Assembly: GCA_900541125.1 (NCBI GenBank)
Contig: UQIK01000033.1
Location: 1 to 17,727, forward strand
Direction of reading: 5' to 3'
Origin: an uncultured Collinsella sp.
Lineage (GTDB): Bacteria; Actinomycetota; Coriobacteriia; Coriobacteriales; Coriobacteriaceae
DNA: 17,727 nucleotides
Shown here: positions 1 through 6,240 of the stretch, piece by piece
Position numbering within the stretch: the stretch's first letter is position 1
Layout of the letters: each line of letters starts with the position of its first letter
The notes under the pieces: generated by a model
Told to the model about the DNA's origin: nothing
The model's input: the letters and a program-made list of their open reading frames with translations, nothing else
Database searches by the model: none
Position numbers and translations under genes: made by a program

Positions 1-57
1 ACGAGCGGGGGCTCCTGTCTTTTTAGCGCCCTCGGATTGGGTCATAGTGTCTGTCAT
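1..57 (-). CDS. Possible N-terminus of a gene running off the left edge
   Basis: On the minus strand an ATG at 57-55 opens a frame of 19 codons to the window edge (begins MTDTMTQSEGAKK), with a second in-frame ATG at 45-43. It overlaps the last 35 nt of the 283-residue gene in another frame. The composition (Thr/Ser/Lys/Ala-rich start) resembles a flexible protein N-terminus. No good ribosome binding site precedes either ATG, and only 19 codons can be seen, so this is a weak call. The alternative is a chance open frame behind the upstream gene's stop. Confidence 0.25.
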   Translation of the reverse strand, partial: MTDTMTQSEGAKKTGAPAR

Positions 58-874
58 GGGCGGAGCGGCCTTGGCATTCCAAGATGACGCCCATGCTGTC
101 GGTGTTGCTCTCGATGAGGATATCGGCGTAGCAGCAGGTTTTGTCATACAGTGAGCGCGCGGCGTCGCTGAGTGGGATGCGCACGTTGTTTGCGATGTTG
201 ATGCCCATGCCGCCCTCGTTGCGGGGGAGCGAGACAAGCATGGAGGTCTGTACTTCGAAGGGCGAGGCGGTCTGCCCCGTCATGTGCTCGGCCGCCCAGC
301 GCAGTTGTTTAACGCCGCGCAGGCCTGCGGCCTGCTTGGCGAACGCGGCGATATCCGCTGCGCTGAAGAGCGGTGGGCGCTTCCACAGGTTGGTGTCATT
401 GCCCTTGATGTCGTTAACTCGCTCCCAGCCGCAGTTGGGTGGAATGAGCTTAAGCGAAATGGCTTCATCGAGTTGTTGTTGCGTTCGCTCGCAGGGCCTA
501 AACACTGCAAAGGAGCCGCACATCTCGTAGCAAGCCATGAGTAACTGGTTGTGTGAGACCTGCGTGGCAAGGCTGAGCAGTGTGAACTCCGGGGACGTGA
601 CATCAAATCCATGCTCAGTCTGCCTAAACGACCCGGGAGGTGGTTCTTGGGTTAGCAGACGGCTGCGAAATAGCTTTCCGTTCGCGCGCTGTTTTCTTTC
701 GCCCACGAATCTCCAAACTGGTGTGCCGAGCAAGTCTTTAAATACTGGTTGTTTTGAGTAATGCACCAAGCGATGGTCATGGTCGGGCGGCAGGATTGCC
801 GGATAGAGTCCCAGTATCTGGGGCGGTATGCGATAGTACTGAAAAGCCGTGGGTCCGCAGGCAAGAAATGACAT
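23..874 (-). CDS. Hypothetical protein with AbiEi-like segment and truncated PD-(D/E)XK-like C-terminus
   Basis: This protein has 283 residues, with an ATG at 874 and a TAA at 25-23. I do not recognise an exact family. Around residues 93-110 is SPEFTLLSLATQVS, resembling the Sp-x-(R/F)TLL-x-LA motif of AbiEi-type antitoxins and related endonuclease-domain proteins. Near the C-terminus is an acidic ADILIES strand followed by an ILECQGRSAHDR strand, the D...ExQ/ExK-G...H layout of DUF559/Vsr-like PD-(D/E)XK folds. In such folds a helix (R..A..L) and another strand normally follow, but here the protein stops about 10 residues later, so it looks C-terminally truncated. There is no clear Shine-Dalgarno before the ATG. 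It stands alone, with a 21-bp inverted-repeat element just upstream. It could be a defence-related orphan, a decayed copy or a regulator. The coding call is fairly secure; the function is inference. Confidence 0.7.
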   Translation of the reverse strand: MSFLACGPTAFQYYRIPPQILGLYPAILPPDHDHRLVHYSKQPVFKDLLGTPVWRFVGERKQRANGKLFRSRLLTQEPPPGSFRQTEHGFDVTSPEFTLLSLATQVSHNQLLMACYEMCGSFAVFRPCERTQQQLDEAISLKLIPPNCGWERVNDIKGNDTNLWKRPPLFSAADIAAFAKQAAGLRGVKQLRWAAEHMTGQTASPFEVQTSMLVSLPRNEGGMGINIANNVRIPLSDAARSLYDKTCCYADILIESNTDSMGVILECQGRSAHDRHYDPIRGR

Positions 875-920
875 AGCGATCCGATCGTTTGAGCGTAGTT
901 TGGGCTAGAAAAGCTATCGG

Positions 921-1050
921 TTTCGGAAGTGCGGGGAAAAAGACAAACAGGTCAACCACAAGCGGTATTTAAGCCAACTTTATCAGGGGTTTTGTTGAAA
1001 TAAAAGGGCTTGTGCTCGGGGGTAGGCAATTTTTCCCCGCACTTCCGAAA
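921..1050. repeat. MITE-like element with perfect 21-bp terminal inverted repeats
   Basis: Positions 921-941 and 1030-1050 are exact reverse complements (21 of 21 bp; core CGGAAGTGCGGGG). They enclose an 88-bp non-coding, AT-richer spacer. I see no clear target-site duplication outside the arms. The size and layout fit a miniature inverted-repeat element, but the arms could also be paired protein-binding sites or a long RNA stem. The left arm lies about 47 bp upstream of the minus-strand gene at 23-874, so the element probably contains or replaces its promoter region. Confidence 0.75.
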
Positions 1051-1224
1051 ACGTGGTCGATTTTGACCTTGCTAAAACGATTTAGCAGCCCTGCGTGAGG
1101 TGTGGTCTTGCCACCGGGTGAACACTTCTAGCGCCTGAGCTATATTTTTTGGGCCTCGAAGGGTGGATTTCGCGCTTTTGGTAAAGAAGTGAGTGCGTGT
1201 TTTGCCGTGCGCCGGCATTGGCGC
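1051..1224. other. Non-coding intergenic stretch
   Basis: This lies between the inverted-repeat element and the pyk terminator. It holds a small perfect hairpin, GCTAAA-ACGA-TTTAGC, at 1071-1086. A 65-codon minus-strand frame (1072-1269) crosses it, but that frame begins within and upstream of the pyk terminator stem and has no ribosome binding site, so I do not call it a gene. I see no promoter of good quality here. Confidence 0.5.
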
Positions 1225-1265
1225 AAAGAAAAAGGGCCCGGAAGGCATTGCCTTCCGGGCCCTTT
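1225..1265 (-). terminator. Rho-independent terminator of pyk
   Basis: A perfect 16-bp stem (1231-1246 with 1250-1265, AAAGGGCCCGGAAGGC and its complement) has a 3-nt loop. On the minus strand it is followed by a T-rich tract (complement of 1225-1233). It lies about 30 nt after the pyk stop codon. Confidence 0.93.
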
Positions 1266-1293
1266 GCAATGCAAGTGTGCTTGCAAGTACGAT

Positions 1294-2754
1294 TTAGCGC
1301 ACCTGAGCGACGTAAGCGACGTTGGTCGAGGAGACCTTGTCCTCGAGCTGGACGCTCATGCGGGGATCACCGGCGGTAGCGACGGTCAGGTCGCCGGCCT
1401 CGACGTAGCCGAGCTCCTTAGCGGTCTCGATCGCCTTGACGATCGTGCCGTTGACGGTGCCCTGGGTAATCTCGGCCTGGTGCGGGATAACGCCCCAGTA
1501 CATGATCATCTGCTGGACGGCCCACTCGTGGCGGGAGAACGCGCAGATCGGCATGTTGGGACGGAAGTGCGAGATCAGGCGAGCGGTACGACCGGTGGTC
1601 GTCGGCACGGTGATGCACTTGGCGCCAACGGTGGTAGCCATGTTCACAGCGGACATACCCACAACGTTGTTGACGACGCGGGTGCCGTGAGCGTCAGCCG
1701 GAACCTCGAGCGGAGCGTGGGCCGGGAGGTACTTCTCGGTCTCGAGAGCAATGCTGGCCTGCATCTTGACGGCCTCGACCGGGTACTTGCCGGCAGCGGA
1801 CTCGCCGGACAGCATGACGGCGTCGGTGCCGTCGTAGATGGCGTTAGCAACGTCGGCAACCTCAGCGCGCGTCGGGCGCGGGTTCTGCTGCATGGAGTCG
1901 AGCATCTGCGTAGCGGTGATGACGGGCTTGTAGGCCGCGTTGCACTTGGCGATGATCTCCTTCTGGATGTGCGGAACGAGCTCGGGCTTGATCTCGATGC
2001 CCAGGTCGCCACGGGCGACCATGATGCCATCGGAAGCCTCGAGGATCTCGTCGAAGTTCTCGACGCCCAGGGCGCACTCGATCTTCGGGAAGATCGTCAC
2101 GTGCTCGCCACCGTTCTCGCGGCAAAGCTCGCGGATGCCGCGGACGGACTCGCCGTCACGGATGAAAGAAGCGGCGATGTAGTCGATGTTCTCGGTCAGG
2201 CCAAAGAGGATGTCCTGACGATCGCGCTCGGTGATAGCGGGCAGCGAGATGTTGACGTTGGGCATGTTGACGCCCTTGCGCTCGCCGATCAGGCCGTCGT
2301 TCTTAACGACGCAGGTCATGTCCTGGCCGTCGACGGACTCGACCTCGAGGGCAACCAGGCCGTCGTCGATCAGGATAAGGGAGCCCTTCTCGACCTCGGA
2401 GGGCAGAGCCAGGTAGTCGAGGGAGATGTGCTCAGAGGTGCCGTGGAAATCCTCGGACGTGGGCTGAGCGGTGACGACGATCTTGTCGCCGGTCTTGACG
2501 GCGACCTTCTTGCCATCGACCAGAAGGCCGGTGCGGACCTCGGGGCCCTTGGTGTCGAGCAGGATGCCGACGGGCAGACCGAGCTCCTTGGAAATACGAC
2601 GGACGCGCTCGATGCGACCGTGGTGCTCGTCGTAGGATCCGTGCGAGAAGTTAAAACGGGCGACGTTCATGCCCGCCTTGATCATCTCGCGGATGGTCTC
2701 GTCGCTATCGCAGGCGGGACCCATGGTGCATACAATCTTGGTGCGCTTGTACAT
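1294..2754 (-). CDS. pyk: Pyruvate kinase
   Basis: This is a 486-residue cytoplasmic glycolytic enzyme that transfers phosphate from phosphoenolpyruvate to ADP, giving pyruvate and ATP. The N-terminal barrel strand has TKIVCTMGP and NVARFNFSHG (R33, N35, S37). LDTKGPE begins at D67, after which the B domain spans about residues 72-170. The active-site lysine and metal-binding residues are in IFPKIE (K224, E226) and MVARGDLG (D250). ITATQMLDSM (279-288) and DGTDAVMLSGESAAGKYP (308-325) are family signatures. The C-terminal domain (about 350-486) carries the TTTGRTAR segment typical of the effector-binding region. The length fits a pyruvate kinase without the extra PEP-utiliser-like domain. The start is ATG 2754 with GGAGG (2764-2760) 5 nt upstream. 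It is transcribed alone, with a promoter in the divergent region and its own terminator. Confidence 0.98.
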   Translation of the reverse strand: MYKRTKIVCTMGPACDSDETIREMIKAGMNVARFNFSHGSYDEHHGRIERVRRISKELGLPVGILLDTKGPEVRTGLLVDGKKVAVKTGDKIVVTAQPTSEDFHGTSEHISLDYLALPSEVEKGSLILIDDGLVALEVESVDGQDMTCVVKNDGLIGERKGVNMPNVNISLPAITERDRQDILFGLTENIDYIAASFIRDGESVRGIRELCRENGGEHVTIFPKIECALGVENFDEILEASDGIMVARGDLGIEIKPELVPHIQKEIIAKCNAAYKPVITATQMLDSMQQNPRPTRAEVADVANAIYDGTDAVMLSGESAAGKYPVEAVKMQASIALETEKYLPAHAPLEVPADAHGTRVVNNVVGMSAVNMATTVGAKCITVPTTTGRTARLISHFRPNMPICAFSRHEWAVQQMIMYWGVIPHQAEITQGTVNGTIVKAIETAKELGYVEAGDLTVATAGDPRMSVQLEDKVSSTNVAYVAQVR

Positions 2755-2817
2755 TCAGACCTCCATCTGACATCGTCTTGCGCTGATAGATAAACCATAA
2801 GAAATAAAACTGAGATG

Positions 2818-2862
2818 ATTATAACGAAATGCCGACCGAATACCCCAAAAAATCGACCGTAT
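2818..2862 (-). promoter_or_regulatory. pyk promoter -10 with upstream CGACCGWAT direct repeats
   Basis: On the minus strand a perfect TATAAT (2823-2818) lies about 64 nt before the pyk ATG. The -35 region has no good TTGACA. Instead, two direct repeats written on the plus strand as CGACCGAAT (2833-2841) and CGACCGTAT (2854-2862) lie 21 bp apart, about two helical turns, immediately upstream of the -10. This suggests a promoter that needs, or is blocked by, a bound regulator. The -10 is well supported; the operator reading is inference. Confidence 0.55.
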
Positions 2863-3047
2863 GCCGAATTAGAAGTTCATTTTTTGCGGAAAAACGGTAT
2901 ATGCAAAAACTTTACCAACCGTTCTAACCGCTGCTATCTGGGCGATATTTCAGTTTGATGATGCACCGAAGAAAAAACGTTTTATCAATGTTGAGCATCA
3001 TACGGTCTGCATCGTTGCGAATAGACCCTATTTCCAAATGGATTGTT

Positions 3048-3077
3048 TTGGCTAGACGCGTTGCTTTGGGGTACCAT
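3048..3077 (+). promoter_or_regulatory. Candidate promoter of the P-type ATPase
   Basis: TTGGCT (3048-3053) and TACCAT (3072-3077) are separated by 18 bp, predicting a transcript start near 3084 and a leader of about 112 nt before the ATPase start codon. This is the best sigma70-like pair in the region. Further upstream, ATGATGC (2958-2964) and GCATCAT (2995-3001) form a loose inverted repeat that might be an operator. Confidence 0.5.
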
Positions 3078-3091
3078 AGCTCCACTATCAA

Positions 3092-3188
3092 CTGCCGCTC
3101 AGCACGGCAGCCTTGATGAGCCCTTGCCCTTCTCCTGGGAATTATGATCGGGCATCAATCTGCTGAGTGGCCCGAATCCCAGGAGGGG
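3092..3188 (+). promoter_or_regulatory. Structured 5' leader: kissing hairpins with a sequestered ribosome binding site
   Basis: Hairpin 1 has the stem CTGCCG/CGGCAG (3092-3097 with 3105-3110) and a 7-nt loop CTCAGCA (3098-3104). Hairpin 2 has an outer 9-bp stem, CTCCTGGGA (3132-3140) with TCCCAGGAG (3177-3185), extended by G-U and C-G pairs to 3129/3188. Its inner 6-bp stem is TCGGGC (3148-3153) with GCCCGA (3170-3175). The 16-nt apical loop contains TGCTGAG (3161-3167), the exact complement of loop 1. The 3' strand of the outer stem is the ribosome binding site AGGAGGGG. A competing pairing of TTGATG(AG)CCC (3113-3123) with GGGCATCAA (3150-3158) would break the inner stem. These features fit a translational switch; I recognise no known riboswitch class. 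Confidence 0.6.
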
Positions 3189-3195
3189 ACTCTAT

Positions 3196-5877
3196 ATGCA
3201 AAAGGAATACCTGTCCGCCGCGGCGGAGGTGCTCAGCGACCAAGGTGTCGATGAGAACCTCGGCCTGAGCAACGACGAGGCGTCGTCGCGCCTCGCCAAG
3301 ACAGGCCCTAACAAGCTCGAGGAAGCCGAGAAGACCCCGTTGTGGAAGCGCTTCTTTGAGCAGATGGCCGACCCCATGGTCATCATGCTGATCGTTGCCG
3401 CCGTCATCAGCGCGCTCACGGGCATGGTCAAGGGCGAGGCGGACTTTGCCGATGTCGCCATCATCATGTTCGTCGTTATCGTCAACTCGGTGCTGGGCGT
3501 GGTCCAGGAGGCTAAAAGCGAGGAGGCCCTCGAGGCCCTGCAGGAGATGAGCGCGGCGCAGTCCAAGGTGCTGCGCGACGGCAAGCTCGTGCACCTGCCG
3601 AGCGCCGAGCTCGTGCCCGGCGATGTGATCATGCTCGAGGCGGGCGACTCCGTCCCGGCCGACTGCCGTGTGCTCGAGAGCGCCACGATGAAGATCGAGG
3701 AGGCCGCCCTTACCGGCGAGTCCGTGCCCGTCGAGAAGCATGCCAACGTCATTGAGCTCGCCGCCGGCACCGACGACGTGCCGCTCGGCGACCGCAAGAA
3801 CATGTGCTACATGGGTTCCACCGTGGTATACGGCCGCGGTCGCGCCGTCGTGGTCGGCACCGGTATGAACACCGAGATGGGCAAGATCGCCGGCGCCCTG
3901 GCCGAGGCCAAGGAAGAGCTCACGCCGCTGCAGGTGAAGCTTGCCGAGCTCAGCCGCATCCTCACCATCATGGTTATCGTCATCTGCGTCGTCATCTTTG
4001 GCGTCGACATCATCCGCCACGGCGTGGGCAACGTCCTCACTGACCCGACAGCCTTGCTCGATACCTTTATGGTTGCCGTCTCGCTCGCCGTCGCTGCCAT
4101 CCCCGAGGGCCTGGTCGCCGTCGTGACCATCGTGCTGTCGCTTGGCGTGACCAAGATGGCCAAGCGCCAGGCAATCATCCGCAAGCTCTCTGCCGTCGAG
4201 ACTCTCGGCTGCACGCAGACCATCTGCTCCGACAAGACCGGTACCCTTACCCAAAACAAGATGACCGTCGTCAAGCACGAGCTCGCCGCGCCCAAGGAGA
4301 AGTTCCTGGCAGGTATGGCGCTGTGCTCCGACGCCCAGTGGGACGAGGAGCTGGGCGAGGCCGTGGGTGAGCCGACCGAGTGTGCGCTCGTCAATGACGC
4401 CGGCAAGGCGGGCCTCACTGGCCTGACTGCCGAGCATCCGCGCGTGGGCGAGGCCCCGTTCGACTCTGGCCGCAAGATGATGTCCGTGATCGTCGAGACC
4501 CTGGATGGCGAGTACGAGCAGTACACCAAGGGCGCGCCCGACGTGGTGATCGGCCTGTGCACCCATATCTACGAGGGCGAAAAGGTCGTCCCGCTGACCG
4601 AGGAGCGTCGCGCCGAGCTCGTGGCCGCCAACAAGGCCATGGCCGACGAGGCTCTGCGCGTGCTGGCGCTGGCAAGCCGCACCTACACCGAGGTCCCGAG
4701 CGACTGCAGCCCCGCTGCGCTCGAGCACGACCTGGTCTTCTGCGGCCTGTCCGGCATGATTGACCCGGTTCGCCCCGAGGTCGCCGACGCCATCCGCGAG
4801 GCCCACGATGCCGGTATCCGCACCGTCATGATCACGGGCGACCACATCGACACCGCCGTGGCCATCGCCAAGCAGCTGGGCATCGTCACCGATCGCAGCC
4901 ATGCCATCACCGGTGCCGACCTTGATCGCATGAGCGACGAGGAACTCGACGCGCACATCGAGGACTACGGCGTATACGCCCGCGTCCAGCCTGAGCACAA
5001 GACACGCATCGTCGAGGCTTGGAAGTCGCGCGACCAGATCGTGGCCATGACGGGCGACGGCGTCAACGACGCCCCGTCCATCAAGCGCGCCGACATCGGC
5101 GTTGGCATGGGCATCACCGGTACCGATGTCACCAAGAACGTCGCCGACATGGTGCTTGCCGACGACAATTTCGCCACCATCATCGGTGCCTGCGAAGAGG
5201 GCCGTCGCATCTACGACAACATCCGCAAGGTCATCCAGTTCCTGCTTTCGGCCAACCTTGCCGAGGTCTTCTCGGTGTTTATCGCCACGCTCATCGGCTT
5301 TACCATCTTCCAGCCGGTGCAGCTGCTGTGGGTGAACCTGGTCACCGACTGTTTCCCCGCGCTCGCGCTGGGCATGGAGGATGCCGAGGGCGACATCATG
5401 AAGCGCAAGCCGCGCAACGCCAAGGACGGCGTCTTTGCCGGACATATGGGTCTGGACTGCGTGGTCCAGGGCCTAATCATCACCGTGCTGGTGCTGGCGA
5501 GTTTCTTTGTGGGCGTGTACTTTGACATGGGCTACATCCACATCGCCGATATGATCGCCGGCAATGCCGACGAGGAAGGCGTGATGATGGCGTTCATCAC
5601 GCTCAACATGGTCGAGATTTTCCACTGCTTCAATATGCGCAGCCGTCGTGCGTCGCTGTTCACCATGAAGAAGCAGAACAAGTGGCTGTGGGCTTCCGCC
5701 GCGCTGGCACTGGTGCTGACGGTGATCGTGACCGTGCGGCCGACGCTTGCCGAGATGTTCTTTGGTCCTGTGACGCTTGAGCTCAAGGGCGTTCTTGCCG
5801 CGCTGGGCCTGGCCTTCCTGATCATCCCGCTGATGGAGATCTACAAGGCGATCATGCGCGCGGTCGAGAAGGAGTAA
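3196..5877 (+). CDS. Calcium-translocating P-type ATPase (SERCA/PMCA type, P2)
   Basis: This 893-residue membrane pump exports cations, most likely Ca2+, at the cost of ATP. The N-terminal cation-ATPase domain (1-50) is followed by M1-M2 (about 60-105) and the actuator domain with TGES (173-176). M4 carries PEGL (303-306). The phosphorylated aspartate is D346 in DKTGTLT, the nucleotide domain follows, and the hinge motif MTGDGVNDAP starts at residue 618. Residues matching the SERCA calcium sites are present: E304 (M4), N687 and E690 (M5), N714, T717 and D718 (M6), and E807 (M8). Ca2+ is therefore favoured over Na+, K+ or Mg2+, although Mn2+ is possible. The C-terminal six helices are complete. 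The start is ATG 3196 with AGGAGGGG 7 nt upstream, inside a structured leader. It is apparently monocistronic. Confidence 0.95.
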   Translation: MQKEYLSAAAEVLSDQGVDENLGLSNDEASSRLAKTGPNKLEEAEKTPLWKRFFEQMADPMVIMLIVAAVISALTGMVKGEADFADVAIIMFVVIVNSVLGVVQEAKSEEALEALQEMSAAQSKVLRDGKLVHLPSAELVPGDVIMLEAGDSVPADCRVLESATMKIEEAALTGESVPVEKHANVIELAAGTDDVPLGDRKNMCYMGSTVVYGRGRAVVVGTGMNTEMGKIAGALAEAKEELTPLQVKLAELSRILTIMVIVICVVIFGVDIIRHGVGNVLTDPTALLDTFMVAVSLAVAAIPEGLVAVVTIVLSLGVTKMAKRQAIIRKLSAVETLGCTQTICSDKTGTLTQNKMTVVKHELAAPKEKFLAGMALCSDAQWDEELGEAVGEPTECALVNDAGKAGLTGLTAEHPRVGEAPFDSGRKMMSVIVETLDGEYEQYTKGAPDVVIGLCTHIYEGEKVVPLTEERRAELVAANKAMADEALRVLALASRTYTEVPSDCSPAALEHDLVFCGLSGMIDPVRPEVADAIREAHDAGIRTVMITGDHIDTAVAIAKQLGIVTDRSHAITGADLDRMSDEELDAHIEDYGVYARVQPEHKTRIVEAWKSRDQIVAMTGDGVNDAPSIKRADIGVGMGITGTDVTKNVADMVLADDNFATIIGACEEGRRIYDNIRKVIQFLLSANLAEVFSVFIATLIGFTIFQPVQLLWVNLVTDCFPALALGMEDAEGDIMKRKPRNAKDGVFAGHMGLDCVVQGLIITVLVLASFFVGVYFDMGYIHIADMIAGNADEEGVMMAFITLNMVEIFHCFNMRSRRASLFTMKKQNKWLWASAALALVLTVIVTVRPTLAEMFFGPVTLELKGVLAALGLAFLIIPLMEIYKAIMRAVEKE

Positions 5878-5889
5878 GTTAACCTGTCC

Positions 5890-5978
5890 GGGCCCGCCCC
5901 TGCGTGTTTTCTTCTTCGCTGGTCCTCGCGCTTCGCGCTGCGGGATCGCTCAGAAGAAAACACTCCCGGGGTGGGCCC
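5890..5978. repeat. Long imperfect intergenic palindrome (REP/BIME-like)
   Basis: The arm 5890-5915 (GGGCCCGCCCC, then TGTTTTCTTCT) pairs with 5952-5978 (AGAAGAAAACA, then GGGGTGGGCCC) over about 25 bp with a few mismatches. The apical part carries the nested GCGC-TTC-GCGC hairpin near 5928-5938. It begins 12 nt after the ATPase stop. It lacks a terminal T-tract, so it is more like a repetitive palindromic unit than a simple terminator. Either strand of the RNA would fold into one long hairpin. Confidence 0.7.
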
Positions 5979-6038
5979 TACGGTATCCTTGCTGGCTTTA
6001 CTCCCGCGCGGATGAAAAAGGGCTGAGGGAAAGAAGGT

Positions 6039-6072
6039 GAGCGGCCGAGCAATTGCTCGGCCGCTCGTTTTG
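6039..6072 (+). terminator. Terminator downstream of the Ca2+ ATPase
   Basis: A perfect 14-bp self-complementary arm pair (GAGCGGCCGAGCAA at 6039-6052 with its complement at 6053-6066) is followed by GTTTTG. The tip GCAATTGC would open into a small loop. Stop-to-stem distance is about 160 nt because the long palindrome lies between. Confidence 0.75.
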
Positions 6073-6158
6073 AATAAAGGATGTGTCCTTAGGAAACCCC
6101 TCCCGGCGGGCGGGCCTTCGGATAGCCTCTCGGGACCATGAGCTGAGGGAAAGTATGT

Positions 6159-6192
6159 GAGCTGGTCGGGCTTTGCCCGGCCAGCTCTTTTT
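6159..6192 (+). terminator. Second terminator, just before rsgA
   Basis: A 13-bp stem with one G-U pair (GAGCTGGTCGGGC at 6159-6171 with GCCCGGCCAGCTC at 6175-6187) has a TTT loop and is followed by TTTTT (6188-6192). It is the second copy of the module at 6022-6072, giving double protection against read-through into rsgA. Confidence 0.85.
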
Positions 6193-6202
6193 GATTTAAA
6201 AT
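6173..6202 (+). promoter_or_regulatory. Weak candidate promoter of rsgA overlapping the terminator
   Basis: TTGCCC (6173-6178) lies 18 bp before TAAAAT (6197-6202), giving a predicted leader of about 30 nt. The -35 lies within the terminator stem. No better promoter is visible between the terminator and GTG 6241. Confidence 0.3.
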
Positions 6203-6240
6203 ACCTGCTCAGTTGTGATTTTGGCTGCTGGGAGGCGTTT

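Larger units (their letters stand above)
6022..6192 (+). repeat. Pair of related terminator modules
   Basis: Two hairpin terminators are each preceded by the same 12-mer, GCTGAGGGAAAG (6022-6033 and 6142-6153). A tGTGAGC-like join leads into the stem in both. Similarity extends weakly upstream (CTCCCGG...GGGCC...CGG at about 5963-5983 and 6099-6121), suggesting a diverged duplication with different stem sequences. Confidence 0.5.

Noticed and set aside
1072..1269. 65-codon minus-strand frame near the pyk terminator
   Set aside because: It begins in and crosses the pyk terminator stem and has no ribosome binding site; kept only as part of an unexplained non-coding block.
1189..2793. A 534-codon plus-strand open frame antisense to pyk
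   Set aside because: It is a shadow of strong third-position GC bias in pyk; the translation is Asp/Gly/Val/Leu-rich and low in information, with no ribosome binding site or domain.
3142..5445. A 767-codon minus-strand open frame antisense to the Ca2+ ATPase
   Set aside because: It has the same codon-bias artefact, a His/Asp/Gly-rich translation with no recognisable domain, while the plus strand carries a complete ATPase.
6157..6240. Longer RsgA start at ATG 6157
   Set aside because: The extra 28 residues would be translated from a terminator hairpin and its T-tract; GTG 6241 has a GGGAGG at proper spacing.
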